From: Anthoceros angustus
Lineage: Eukaryota > Streptophyta > Anthocerotopsida > Anthocerotales > Anthocerotaceae
Assembly: GCA_010909165.1 (NCBI GenBank)
Contig: MU008164.1
Span: 1,880,001 to 1,944,000 of the forward strand
Length of the DNA: 64,000 nt
Reading direction: 5' to 3'
Part shown: one piece after another, positions 23,253-35,812 of the stretch
Layout of the letters: each line of letters starts with the position of its first letter
Numbering within the stretch: position 1 is the stretch's first letter
Translations under genes and position numbers: made by a program
Notes under the pieces: generated by a model
Databases searched by the model: none
Told to the model about the DNA's origin: nothing
Seen by the model: only the letters and a program-made list of their open reading frames with translations

Positions 23253-23669
23253 TCATCTGAATACTGCCACTAAAGACAACGTTGTTTTGCGCAGACGCTG
23301 GTTACTTTGCTCACTTCCAAAGGTGCCCCTCCATCGACGCCCTAGGCCACCGCCACGCTGGCCACATGCCTCTCTCCCCGCCTCATCCCTCCATCCCCGT
23401 GGGTGGGCGATGGCCCAGCCTATGTTATCATCCATCGTCTCCGGATGCAGCATGCACTGAGTCACCTGCGAGGGCCACACAAACGGACCATCGATTGAGC
23501 GCACTCTGTAGATGCAAACTTTCCCCGTGTTTACAATGTCAAATCCGGTGTACAACTTTCGCAGCGATGGCCTTGTCCCTCCTGGCTGACACTCGTGCCA
23601 TCGAACCTTCAACAGAATTGGTTGATACTCCTGCGAGAACCGCAGGCGGAGTATTTGCTCTATATGCAC
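23253..23669 (-). pseudogene. CACTA transposase: DUF4216 domain
   Basis: C-terminal module of plant CACTA transposases. The minus-strand frame reads FYGHIEQILRL, then ILLKVRWHECQPGG, then YTGFDIVNTGK and GPFVWPSQVTQCML. This matches the family plan 'FYGxIxxIIELDY / VVLFKCxW / DxFGFTxVN / DPFVLAxQAxQVFY'. Decayed partial repeats of this region lie at 23,941-24,171 and around 24,180-24,300. Confidence 0.65.
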
Positions 23670-24459
23670 GTAGAACGGGCGCTCCTCTTCAATGTGGCCG
23701 CCACCGCCCCATATGATAAACTATGAAACTTGACTATCCTTTGTACTCCGCGACGCTTGTCCGCCCATCGCTCGAGGTGGCGCCTTTGTTCCACATGTGA
23801 CTATGTGCCACCGCTGCAACGCAGCCATCCATGATTGCGGTCACTTCATGGGTCATGCAAGGATGCCCATCCCATGCTCATAGCCCTTCTTCCGTGGATC
23901 CGCCTCGAAAGTCCGCCGACCTTCCTTGCACCGTATGTCCTCACTTCTTCCTCAGACATGTCCAAACGGCCGCATCACCTCCGTGTGATATAGCACATAT
24001 GTATGCGCTCGCGCCCACCATCCATCGTCTCCGGATGCGATGCATCGATTCACCGCGACGGCCACACAAGCGGACCATCGATTGAGCGCACCACACAAAC
24101 TTTCCCGTGTTTACAATATCCGTCCGTGTCGACTTTCGTGATGGCCTTGTCCCTCTGGACACTCGTACCATCTAACCTTCAACATTGGTTGATACTCCTG
24201 CGAGAACCGCGGAGTATTTGCTCTATGTGCCCGTAGAACGGGCGCTCCTCTTCAGCGTGGCCGCCAGCCCCTGTCCCAGTCATGATAAACTTTGCGGACA
24301 CCGCACTATCCTTTGTACTCCGGCGACGTTTGTCTGCCTCCACTGTTCTGAGGTGGCTGCCTTTGTTCCACATGTGACTATGTGCCACTGCTTGCAACGC
24401 AGGGCCATCCATGATTGCGGTCACTTCATGGGTCATGCAAGGATGCCCATCCCATGCGT

Positions 24460-25167
24460 TCATAGCCCTTCTTCCGTGGATCCGCCTCGAAAGTCCGCCG
24501 ACCTTCCTTGCACCGTATGTCCTAACTTCTTCCTCGTACATGTCCAGAACGGTGCATCACCTCCGTGTAGCACATATGTATGCTGCGCCTCCACGGCATC
24601 CATAATGTACGACGGCCGACACCCAAAGACCTTCTCCCCATCCGCTCGCTCATCCCATGCTTCTCCCACGTGAGCGTAATAGCGGCGGAGAAATGTCATG
24701 CCGAAATGCAAACTCTCCTCACGCATGTACCCCACCGCTATCGACTCGGGTCTCGGCCGTCGACCGCTTCTCGATCCTAAATATCTCTCCACCGGTACAT
24801 CCACCTAGTGTGAATCGGGCTAAAGCGCCACCTCGTCCACTAAGTGCAGTATGAGGTGGGTTGAGATATCAAACATCTTAGGGGGAAATTGCTTTTCCAG
24901 AGAGCACATTACCCTCACAGCCTCTTCGCGCTGTGCTTGGATGTCCCGACCCGGTATCGTCCGCTGGCAAATCCACCTGTAAAGGCGTCCTAGCTTTACA
25001 ACCGCCTTGTACACCTCTGGCTCTATGCACCCCCGGAGGACGATGGGGAATATGATTTCCAACATAATGTGCCAGTCATGGCACTTCAGGCTGCCAACTT
25101 TCCCGCTTTCCACCTTAGCGCTATGTTGGACCCATAGCTGGGCGCTTGATGCGCTTAATGCCCTCAA
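24460..25167 (-). pseudogene. CACTA transposase: DUF4218 domain, copy A
   Basis: Minus strand, two frames. The first (25,167-24,820) reads LKCHDWHIMLEIIFPI, AVVKLGRLYRWIC, FPPKMFDISTHLILHLVDE. The second (24,804-24,460) reads MDVPVERYLG and ESIAVGYMREESLHF. These are the hallmarks of DUF4218 ('LKSHDCHVLM', 'FPPSFFDIMVHL', 'RWMYPFERY', 'PEGSIAExYIxEE'). One frameshift joins them. Just upstream in the same direction (25,405-25,121) lies the TNP2 tail motif DVMHVEKTM. Confidence 0.75.
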
Positions 25168-25912
25168 TCACGGCCTTCAAGTCCGATTTGGACAAAACGA
25201 CGGCTATGGTATTGGCCATCACACCATGTGCCACAACCATCTTTTCCTCCGCTTGCTTCCATGTCCATGCGCGCGATGTCATCTCGCCTCCCGGTGCCAT
25301 ATGGCCTCGCATTGTTTTTTCCACGTGCATCACATCCTTTGGCGCCCACACAAGCATGTGACGCCAATGGCGGTGATCAACAAGGACGACATTCGCCTGT
25401 TCCAAAGTTGCTCACCGACGGACGTCTGCAGTGTCGCAGCTTCGTGCCATATCCGCTACAATATCATCGAACGTTGGCGGCTTTGGATCGAGGTCCGCCA
25501 CCATCAAACCAATCGCATCCTCCCACCGCCCATGTCATTAGCGGTAGCCACCGACGCGATCCGACATAAACGGGCTTTTCAAATCTCGAATAGCGAGAAT
25601 CAAGGTCCACCAAGAATCGACACACGCCGCTCCTCTTCAATGTGGCCGCCGCCCGTCGATCATGATAAACTTGGACACCGCACTATCCTTTGTACTCCGG
25701 CGGCGTTTGTCGCCTCCGCTCGAGGTGGCGCCTTTGTTCCACATGTGGCTGCCATGCCGCTTGCAACGCAGCCATCCATGATTGCGGTCACTTCATGGGT
25801 CATGCAAGGATGCCCATCCCATGCGTTCATAGCCCTTCTTCCATATATCCTCGAAAGTCCGACCATCCTTGCACCGTTTGTCCTAACTTCTTCCTCGACA
25901 TGTCCAAGAGCA

Positions 25913-26748
25913 TCACCTCCGTGTGATATAGCACATATGTATGCTGGCGTGCCTCCACGGCATCCATAATGTACGCACGGCCGACACCAGCACCTTCTCC
26001 CCATCCGCTCGTTCATCTGTCCATGCTTCTCCCACGTGAGCGTAATAGCGGCGGAGAAATGTCATGCCGAAATGCAAACTCTCCTCACGCATGTACCCCA
26101 CCGCTATCTGGACTCGGGTCTCGCATGTCGCCTTATCCGCTTCCTGGATCCTAAATATCTCTCCACGGGTACATCCACCTAGTGTGAATCGGGGCCCAAA
26201 GCGCCACCTCGTCCACTAAGTGTAATATGAGGTGGGTTGATATATCAAACATCTTAGGGAAATTGCTTCTCGAGCACATTACCCTCACTTGCCTCTTGTG
26301 TGCTTGGATGTCCCGACTCGGTATCGTCATTGGCAAATCCACGTAAAGGCGTCCTAGCTTTACAACCGCCTTGTACACCTCGGCTCTATGCACCCCGGCG
26401 ATGGGGAATATGATTTCCAACATAATGTGCATCATGGCATTTCAACTTTCCCGCTTTCCACCTTAGCTATGTTGGACCCATAGCACTGGGCGACGCTTAA
26501 TGCCCTCAATCACGGTCTTCAAGTCGATTTGGACAAAGCGTGGCGCTGCGGGTCCATTCCTGAGCCACAACCATCTTTTCCCTCCGCTTGCTTGTCCATG
26601 CGCGATATGTCATCTCGCTCTCCGTCGGCGTGTGCCATATGGCCTCTGCATTGTTTTTTCCACGTGCATCACATCCTTTGGCGCCCACACAAGCATGTGA
26701 CGCCAATATGGCGAGACTACGAACAAGGGCGACATTCTCCGGTTCCAA
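25913..26748 (-). pseudogene. CACTA transposase: TNP2 tail and DUF4218, copy B
   Basis: Second copy of the same segment. 26,435-26,151 reads MLEIIFPI, AVVKLGRLY, MFDISTHLILHLVDEVALWA and TRWMYPWRDI. 26,101-25,913 continues with GYMREESLHFGMTFLRRYY. 26,748-26,506 matches the TNP2 tail of copy A. Several short deletions relative to copy A break the frame. Confidence 0.75.
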
Positions 26749-26847
26749 AGTTGCCCGGCGACGTCTGCGGTGTCGCGGCTTCTGCGTGCCATATCACAAT
26801 ATCATCGAGCGTTGGCGGCCTCGGTTTGGATCGAGGTCCGCCACCCA

Positions 26848-27650
26848 TCAAACCAATCGCATCCTCCCACCGTCATTAGGTAGCCACCGACGCGATCCGA
26901 CATAAACGGGCTTTTCAAATCTGGAATAGCGAGAATCAAGGTCCACCGACAATCGACACACGCTTCCTCTCACTTGCAATCCGGTGGTCCCCAACCCCGG
27001 TAATCGGCAATGATAATCTACAGAATTGAAATGCCTCGAGGATGGTTTATCGGCATTGAGAAATCTTCCATGTCCACCCCTCCATAACTCTTCGAGTTCA
27101 TCTACCGGTGCCATGTAGACATCGAAATTTTAACCATCCCCGCCCGCACAATCGAGGCATGATGACATGCGTCCTTTGTGCCGCCTGTGGTGGCATGTTG
27201 TGCACAAATACCAAAACCGCCATATGGACGTGTTTGCGACTGGCCAAACGGTTGAACCTGTGGATAATGCTAACCTCAAGTTCCTGCTCATCGCCGAAAC
27301 CATCAATCGCATCTAGTGCCTCCATGCCGGTATCCGCCATCATGGACATGTCCCCATTCTCGCTTTGCCTCCCGACATACCAAGTCATCAATCGAGCTAT
27401 TTCCGCCATTCAAACATGCGTTACCGGTTTCAAGGGAAAATGCCGAGGACCTTCCGAGGAATCCCGGCTCATCAAACCCATCCTCGAACCGGTGTCCCAC
27501 ACTTTGGGCAATGGTTGCGCCCGTCCGCCCGAATGTAACGCAATTTTCTCACAAGCATGGATTTTCTCATATCCGGGGCCAAATAGGTGCAGGACTTGGC
27601 CTCGCATATGTCCTTCTAGCTCGCTCGAATCGGCAAAAATCCACACTTAA
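26848..27650 (-). pseudogene. CACTA transposase: TNP2 (Transposase_21) core
   Basis: Minus-strand frames give, in order: GPGYEKIHACE (27,646-27,410; family 'LGYEKIDACxNDC'), RHFPLKPV (family 'VLRYFPLIPR'), then LPGLGTTG and EKPVYVGSRRWLPND (27,114-26,848; family 'KTCYMGHRRFLP'). Three frames are involved. Together with DUF4218/4216 downstream this identifies a CACTA transposase that can no longer be translated as one protein. Confidence 0.7.
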
Positions 27651-27846
27651 GAGCTTTAAGAGGGTCAATACGCCACCGATGTCATACATGGTTTGCCAGA
27701 GCAACAATAGAGTGGCGCTTAGCCGCTCTCTTCGCTTTTAGTCCTTCCTCAAAGTGGTATCCTCACGGCACCGACAAGCGTTTCTCGTTCCTCGCCGAGG
27801 GCATGATCCGCTGTTTCTAGCAAGTCGTCTGTGGAGTGCGTCGTCT

Positions 27847-28218
27847 TCACAACCCGTTCCGTCCTCTATCTGTCATCCTCGAGCCGCCACTTTGGTCGGT
27901 CCCATTGCCATCGCTGCTCCCTTTCACCCACCGAGCTCGATTCCGTCTGCGAAACGCCTCAAGGCCACCGCCATCGTCCATGACCGAACTTGCCGCCACG
28001 CGAAAACCGACATTAGTGCAAATTATGGAAGTGGAATGTTGGTGCGGAAAGGCAGACCTTACCGCCCGGCCGTGAGTACCGCCGCATAAGGTCCTTGAGA
28101 TGTGCTGAATCACGGAGGTCTCCACACACCGACGGCATGGACAATACATGTAAACCTCATTTGCAAATCGGGCATCGTGCCGCCCACTGTCGCGGCGGAA
28201 AGTAGGAATCAGCGACAT
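27847..28218 (-). pseudogene. CACTA transposase: transposase-associated N-terminal domain
   Basis: 123 codons on the minus strand with FANEVYMYCPCRRCVETSVI. The CPCxxC core and following histidines match the transposase-associated domain that begins plant CACTA transposases ('YCPCxxC...VxxHLxxxGF'). It is in the expected place, upstream of TNP2. Confidence 0.6.
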
Positions 28219-28229
28219 GATGGGAGAGC

Positions 28230-30990
28230 GACGCCACCGCCACCGCAGCCTCCACCGTTATTTCATCACCCATTCGCAACGAGCACTTGTGAAAGCCTAC
28301 ATGTATGTGCAGGCATCATGGCCGCTGGCGCAGACGCGTAACCTCCAAACGACTCCCCTCCAAGACATTAGCGCGACGGCGAGTGGTCGATGGCACGGAG
28401 AGGCGGTACGGTGCGAAGTTCATCCCGGTGAGAGCGCGGAGGCAACCTTGGTGTGATGTGCACGGCCTACACAAACTCTCCTCGCGTAGAACTGATCGAC
28501 AGCGACGCGGATAGGTGACGGCGGCTATTGAAAGGGAGGACATGTGCACGACATAGCGGTTAGCAAGCCGGCAACGACCGACGCTAAGCGTGCAATTGTG
28601 AATGCGTGTTGTGTGCTAAAACAAACGGGTCAACTTCTTCAAAGATTGACAATGGCAATTGGCGTGAACTGCTTGAATTGAAAGGCAATCTAAGATTGTC
28701 AGGACGACGCGGCCGCTGCCTTGGTGTAGTCCACCTCCTTGATTTGCACTTCGTCCATAGAAAGGGATAGTGTAGAGCTCATGCTCTCAAAGTCTCTGTA
28801 CAACTCCCATGTTGCGTGCGCCATTGCAGTGAAAGGCGGTGCACCCGGGCCGCACAGGTGTTCCATGCCGTCGGCCGCATCCCAAGCCCATGCTGAGTGT
28901 GTGTAGTCACCACGTATGTGAAGCCCCACAACGCGGTGTTCTATCCAAACAATCGACTCAAACTCTGCAGCAAATCCTCCTTCGACCGTGGCCTATGCAA
29001 AAGTGTAGCTCGAATGCGGTTGGCCTCTTCTTCCCAACGGGAATTGCCGCCTGTGCCCGCGAAGGATCCGACGCCGTCGCAACACCAAGTGATTCCTCCA
29101 CGCCTTCCTCTTACCTTTTGCATCGAGGTCCGTGGATGCGGGTCTGTGCGCCTACCTTCACCTTCCCCTCGCCTTTCGCTTTGACTTTCGAGGCTTGCGA
29201 AAGTCACCGCCTTCATGCCCTCTTGGCTCCATGATCATTTGTATACATTGTCGAGAGGCACCTGTCCAGGAACACCATGGCAAAGGATCCCAAAGTTTGT
29301 GAATCCATTACATCCATCGGCACCGGCACGCTATTTGACACACGTCAAACACAAGTGACGTGGACGGCGGTGACATGTCATGTTTGCTCCGCGGTATTGA
29401 TGGGCACCAAGCCGTATCCATCCATTCTGCGAAGCACACATGACAGGTCATCGACTTTTATTGCACGACGTGATGACAAGAACATGTGGTACAAAGTGAG
29501 TAAGCACATTTGCATTGCCGCCTTAAAGAATGGTGAGCGTACACCCCTGTTTGTGAGGTATAAACCGTCGTCTCGCAAACGAGGAGTGTCGTGCCCAAGA
29601 GACGGCAAAAGCCGGGGCGGCGCCATACCTACCGTCCTTGATGGCTGGCGGAGAGCAACCTCCGTCCATCGCCGATGGCCATCGCCGAATGGAACTGCAG
29701 CCCTCTTCCTTGATGGCCATCGCCGGGTCAGCCCCATACACCCACACACCGCAATGTCTCGCAATATGGGAGGTGAGGAATGAATGCTTGACCATCCAAT
29801 AAAGAGAATCCAAACACATACGAGGTGAAGAGGATACAGTCACGCTTGTGAAACGAGGGTTGCCGATCGCGATCTGCGCAAACCCTCCATCCCACAATTG
29901 ATGACGGTCGCATCCGTGACCATGCATAGACTTCCACATTGCCACCGCAATGGCGGTCCACTCAATTGCATGCACACGGATGACACGCCACACCGAGAAG
30001 GGCGAGTTCACGCCCGCAGCGACGCGGGGTCCTTGATGGCCATCGAGGGGCGGTGTGCACCGGGAGGAGAGAACATCAAACCAATGGGTTCTCCTTCCAC
30101 TGCACCCAAGGTGGCTTCCACGCCCATGCTTTCGCCACACCATGGCAATTCGAGGAAACAAGATAAGAGGAGAGGGCAAGGGTAGGGAGTGGTGCGTCCT
30201 ACTATTCCACATTTGCGCCGCATCCGCGAGAAGGACTACATATCGCTACCATGAAGAGTGTGGCTAGCAAGGTCATTTAAAAGGATTTGTGAGAGGTCCG
30301 CCAGAGACATCCACTTGTGCCAGGCGGCATGGGTGGTCGAAGGAATCTTTATTGTCGACTGCTCAAATGAAGTGAAACGCAGCATGGGCTTTCCGACTAT
30401 CGATTTCCATGAAGCTTGCAAATTGCAATGAGGATGGTGGCGGCATAAGAGCGGATTACAATGCCAAAGCGCGTGCTCGAAGGATACGAAACGTCAACAC
30501 GTCCGACTTGTCGAGCCATGCGGTCATCATTTCATTATTTCAACGCGAGACTTGTTTCATCCACCGCCTTGACTCAGATGATGGTCGAATACTGGCCCGC
30601 TCGACCGACATTATGTCGCCGACCGCCACGCAGCATGGCAAAGGGGCCAACTCTACGTCCGGGTTCACGCATCTCTTGCATCTCGTGGCGGAAATGATTA
30701 TCACGGTCTTCCTTACATCACGGGCCATACCGCCATACGCAACCGCTCACCATCACTTATTGGCAATGGCGCGAGTTGGGGACATTAGCGTATCCTTGGA
30801 TGAAGGCAGATTGAACGTCTCGGTAGGGGAACACCTTTCCATTGCCTTGAGTCATGCATTATTAAAAGCGGATTATGGCCTTCCAAGGTTCATAGTAGAT
30901 GAAAGGACCATGTTTATTGCCATTGTGGTTATAATGTCCTTCCGAAACGGGAAATGAGGGAAAGATGGAGGCGATGCTAGTGGACATCAT
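28230..30990. other. CACTA interior, unrecognised coding-like segments
   Basis: A minus-strand open frame of 229 codons (29,523-30,212) and a plus-strand frame of 182 codons (30,409-30,957) lack domains I know. A second, regulatory CACTA gene could lie here, but nothing in the sequence proves it. Confidence 0.3.
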
Positions 30991-31059
30991 CCCCACTCGA
31001 CTCCTCTCCTCCTCCCTCCCCCACTCCTCCTCCCCCACGTGACGCTACGACAAGTAGTA

Positions 31060-32100
31060 TTAAACAACGGTCCATGTATTAAACAATGTCCGAGCACATA
31101 TGCGATGCATCCGGACATGCCATTCAAGTGCAACCACGTGTTACGGTGGGACACGAAGGAATGCACATAGAAACACGTGATGGCCAAACTTAGAAGCGCA
31201 TCGATGAACACGGTGGAAGTTCCATGGAAGCGATGCCATGGCAAGGGCTGGAGGCACCGACACACACCATGACTCGAACATATATAGCGGGAAAAAACAC
31301 GGTTCCAAACCTTCCAATTGTCCTTGTGTCATGGCATGTTGTTTGGGTACTATGTTGGAATGGCTGACATCCTTGGCCCAAGGTAATTCTCATCGACTTA
31401 CCAAAACGTCCTTGAGCCTCAAACACTTGTGAAAACCGCCCCTATAAATGCGAAGCATGGTAACATGCAACATCCGAACAATACATAAGTAGGAGAAACC
31501 ATGTCCTGCAGTAAGGACGTTGTGGCAATGACCGGAAGGTGGCAACATGAGGACACCCACAACATATATGGGAGGGCCTAAAAACAACTTGGGAGGCATG
31601 TATTAAACAATGTCCGAGCACATATGCGATGCATCCGGACATGCCATCTGTGCAACCACGTTGGGGACACGAAAGGAATGCACATAGAAACACGTGATGG
31701 CCAAACTTAGAAGCGCATCGGATGAACATTGGAAGTTCGCATGAAAGCGATGCCATGGCAAGGGCTGGAGGCACCGACACACACCATGACTCATGAACAT
31801 ATATAGCGTGAAAACACGGTTCCAAACCTTCCAATTGTCCTTGTGTCATGGCATGTTGTTGCGGGTACTATGTTGGAATGGCTGACCACATCCTTGGCCC
31901 AAGGTAATTCTCATCACTTACCAAAACGTCCTTGAGCCTCAAACACTTGTGAAAACCGCTATAAATGAGCATGGTAACATGCAACATCCGAACAATACAT
32001 AAGTAGGAGAAACCAAGGTCTGTGGGACGTTGTGGCAATGACCGGAAACATGAGGACACCCACAACATATATGGGAGGGCCTAAAAACAACGGTTAATGG
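31060..32100. repeat. CACTA interior direct duplication (~0.53 kb x 2)
   Basis: ACAATGTCCGAGCACATATG occurs at about 31,084 and 31,608, and GAATGCACATAGAAACACGT at 31,158 and 31,676. The second copy has many short deletions relative to the first. Confidence 0.8.
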
Positions 32101-32149
32101 CATTCAAGTTTGTCCTTGTGTCTTGGCATGTTGCTTGTGGTCAACGCCC

Positions 32150-34760
32150 TAGGCATTCGAAACATCCTTGGCCCATGGTCATCCAATTACATTCACAAAA
32201 CCGTCCTTGGGTCATAAACATTAGCATAACCGCCCCTATATATGTGGATCGGTGACATGCCATACGGACATGAAGGAGGGGAGTACCAATGGAAGCGGGC
32301 GCGCAAGGACGCATGGCTATGTCCGGAGGCAGGCAACAAGAAGGACTCGACAACCGATATAGAAGAAAACCAGCGGATGCAAGCGCATATCGCTTGTGAC
32401 ATGGCATGTCAAGGCGGGCCATGTCAAGAGAAAGAGACAACGCATGACCCATGGTCATTCAATTGCATGCATGTAAATCGCCTGGGTCACGAAACACTAG
32501 GAAATCGCCTCCTATATATGTGGACGATGGTGACATGCCATATTAGAACTTGAAGAGAAGGTGAGAAACAACAAAGGCGCCGAGGACGCGATGCAATGTC
32601 TGGAGGTAGGTGTTCAACCTTAGGTCTCGCAACATATGTAGAAGGTAAATCAGCATTGTTTTCTACCATTCAAATTGTCCTTGGGTTATGGATTGTTGTT
32701 TGGGGGCGATGCATTTCGTATGCGGTCATAGCATCCTTGGCCCATGGTCGTCCAATTGAAACCAGTCAAAATCGTCCTTGGGTCACGAACACGTGTGAAA
32801 AGCTGCCCGGCTATATATGCCAAGCATGCCATATTTGAACAAATAGGCAATCGGGAGTAACGGACTTGCGAGCGGGAAACATGGCATGGCATGGCAAGCA
32901 GGCAGGTGGCATGCCATTTCACTTACGCTCGCCCACTCCTCCTCCCCTCCCCATCCGTCACCACGTAGGTTACCCGCTTTTGCGATCGCATCGCACGCAG
33001 CTTGCGCTTTGTCTTGTCGCGTTAGGGCTATCCAGCGCGCTTGGCGTGGTTCGCTATGGTTTGGGACGACTTCAAGATTTGGCCGAGGCGGTTCGATTAA
33101 GCCTACAACCCCCTCCCATTGCCCGTGACCTGGATGTCGGTGTCCAGAAAGTGATTGACGCAAGAAACGGAGGAGGAGGGCGCATCATTTGTTTGCGCCA
33201 GCCGATGGGCACGAGCGAGGTTTGAAATGGCGAGGAGGATGGCGAGCTGCCGCTTTGGCATGCTAGTGTGGAATTGCTCAACGGCGACGATCGGGGCCAA
33301 AGCCGGAGGGCGCAGCGCGATGTGGGCGATCTCGCCGAGTCGGGGGAGTGGATGCCGGGAGGGTCCTTCCGTGGAGCCGGATGGAGGCATGGATGCCTCG
33401 GGGAGGAGGAGCACGAATACCGTGGAAGGTGTTGGTGATGAGGAGGAGGAGCGGCAACAAATCCCCTCATTCCATCCGACTGCCTCCAATATGGGAGCTA
33501 ACGGTGGAGCTTGTGGGTGCAGACGCACCGCAGACGGAGTATGAAAGGGCCCTCCACACCGGAGGAGTACCAATGGAAGCGCAAAGGACGGCATGGCTAT
33601 GTCCGGAGGCATGGCAACAAGAAGGACTCGCAAACCGATATAGAAGAAAACCAGCGGATGCAAGCCATATCGCCCTTGTGACATGGCATGTCGAAGGGCC
33701 ATGTCAAGAGAAAGAAGACAACGTGCATGACCCATGGTCATTCAATTGCATGCACAAATCGCCCCTGGGTCACGAAACACTAGGGAAATCGGCCTCCTAT
33801 ATGTGGACGATGGTGACATGCCATATTAGAACTTGAAGAGAAGCAGAGAAACAACAAAGGCGCGCGAGACGCCGATGCAATGTCTGAGGTAGGTGTTCAA
33901 CCTTAGGTCTCGCACAACATATGTAGAAGGTAAACATTGTTTTCTACCATTCAAATTGTCCTTGGGTTATGGATTGTTGTTTGGGGCGATGCATTTCAGA
34001 GCACATAGCATCTTGGCCCATGGTCGCCCAATTGAAACCAGTCAAAATCGTCCTCACGAACACGTGAAAAGCGCCCGGCTATATAAGCATGCCATATTTG
34101 AACAAATAGGCAATCGGGAGTAACGGACTTGCGGCGGAAACATGGCATGGCATGGCAAGGGCACGTGGCATGCCATTTCACTTACGTCCCCCCACCCTCC
34201 TCTCCTCCTCCCCACACAAGGTTACCACCTTATCGATCGCCATACTGCAGCTTGCGCTTTGTCTTGTCGCGTTAGGGCTATCCAGGCGCGCTTGGCGTGG
34301 TTCGCTATGGTTTGGGACGTGGACTTCAAGATTTGGAGGCGGTTCGATTAAGCCTACAACCCCCTCCCATTGCCCGTGACTTGGATGTCGTGCGTGTGAT
34401 TGACGCAAGAAACGGAGGAGGGAGGGCCGCATCATTGTTTGCGCCACCGCCGATGGGCACGGTAGCGAGGGTCAAATGGCGAGGAGGGCGCAGCCGCTGG
34501 CATGCTAGTGTGGAATTGCTCAACGGCGACGACGGGGCCAAAACCGAGGGCGCGGCGATGTGGGCGATCGTCGCCTCTGCCGAGGCGTGGATGCCGGGAG
34601 GGTCCTTCCGTGGAGCCGATGGAGGCATGGATGTGCCTCGTGGGGAGGAGGAGCACGAACACCGTGGAAGGTGTTGGTGATGAGGAGGAGGAGCGGCAAC
34701 AAATCCCCTCATTCCACCTGACTGCCTCCAATATGTGGGAGCTAACGGTGGAGCTTGTGA
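32150..34760. repeat. CACTA interior direct duplication (~1.3 kb x 2)
   Basis: The segment with TCCAATTGAAACCAGTCAAA (32,751; about 34,029), the CTTGTCGCGTTAGGGCTATC block (33,012; 34,263) and GAGGAGGAGCGGCAACAAAT (33,442; 34,685) is present twice in direct order. The plus strand is G/A-rich. No recognised domain. Confidence 0.8.
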
Positions 34761-34913
34761 CGATACGCCACTTTGAGGGCCCTCCACACCTGAAACGAAA
34801 TTGGACGAGGTGCGTGAGCGAGGACCGCGTGGGCTTGTGGAGGATGATGGTGGTGTTCCGAGGACGCGCACCTGGATGGGGGATGGAGAATGGGCCTCTA
34901 GAAGAGCTTTTGT

Positions 34914-35812
34914 TTGACCATGGGACCTCAAGGAGTGTGGGGAGGGTCTCAAGGGCAGCAAAGTGCTGCCTTTGGAGTTGATATTGCCGAGGCTAAGGAA
35001 GAGGAGGAGGCCACAAACGCCGCTCACGAGTCGAGAGGCACCGTCGACGAGGACACCACGGGCACCGAGGATGGTGAAAGGAGGAGGCATGGGGAGTGGA
35101 AATGGTCAAGAAGAGGTGGAGGAGGACCTCCGACAACATTGACAGGAGAGATAGGGGAGCTGACAGAAAAGTTGGCCGGTAAGCCACTTGACGACATTAT
35201 TGCCGTGTTGTGCAGGCTGCATGGTCGTGGGGGGGTTTACATGGCTGTGAGCCGGCTGTGTGATGGAGGGTGGGTGGAGAATGAAGATGAGGAGGAAGAG
35301 CCCACCGACGAGGAGGGACTGGTCCGGAAGGCCTTCCAGCAGCGCGTGTTGGAGCTAGTGTGCGCGAAGATGCAGTTGATGCTCCCATGGTCGAGCCACG
35401 ATGAGTCTTTGAGGGATAGATTGGTGAGGAAGGTGGAGTATGAGTTTCCTAGCATAGATCGCGAGGATATCGTGGCCAGGTTTGCAGGGGCTTCGCGGAC
35501 AAGAAACCACAACGTTGGCAAGAAGGTGCGACAAGCTGCGCTTATTTGGAGGAGAAGGGGAAAGATGCGAAATGGCTCCACCCTCCGAACGTCAGCACGA
35601 AGGCATGGAGACGGGCTGTGGAGCAAGCGGTGGTGACGTTGCACAAGCACGGTGGTGTGTGGCCAACCCCACAGCAAGCAGCCGCAACTTCAGCTCGACT
35701 TGCAAAGCACGAGCATGGGACCAATCCATTTGGTCCCATGGGAGCAAAAGAGTTCGAGAGAAGGTATGTTCAACGGTGGGGAGGAGCGCAAGAGAGAGTT
35801 GAAATGGGCTAA
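34914..35812 (+). pseudogene. Unrecognised CACTA-internal protein (two frames)
   Basis: A 240-codon plus-strand frame (34,914-35,636) is followed, one frameshift later, by KDAKWLHPPNVSTKAWRRAV and KHEHGTNPFGPMGAKEFERR (35,546-35,812). The protein is acidic then basic. It lies in the right arm on the strand opposite the transposase, where a second, DNA-binding CACTA product could be. I do not recognise the family. Its 3' part forms the 450-bp tandem repeat that follows. Confidence 0.35.

Larger units (their letters stand above)
23700..26950. repeat. Tandem duplication inside the CACTA transposase
   Basis: Copy A (about 24.18-25.61 kb) and copy B (25.62-26.95 kb) repeat the same transposase segment. 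Part of it is present a third time at 23.68-24.18 kb. Shared landmarks include CATAGCCCTTCTTCC (23,879; 24,470; 25,829) and CATAAACGGGCTTTTCAAAT (25,566; 26,904). Copies differ mainly by short deletions. Confidence 0.8.
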
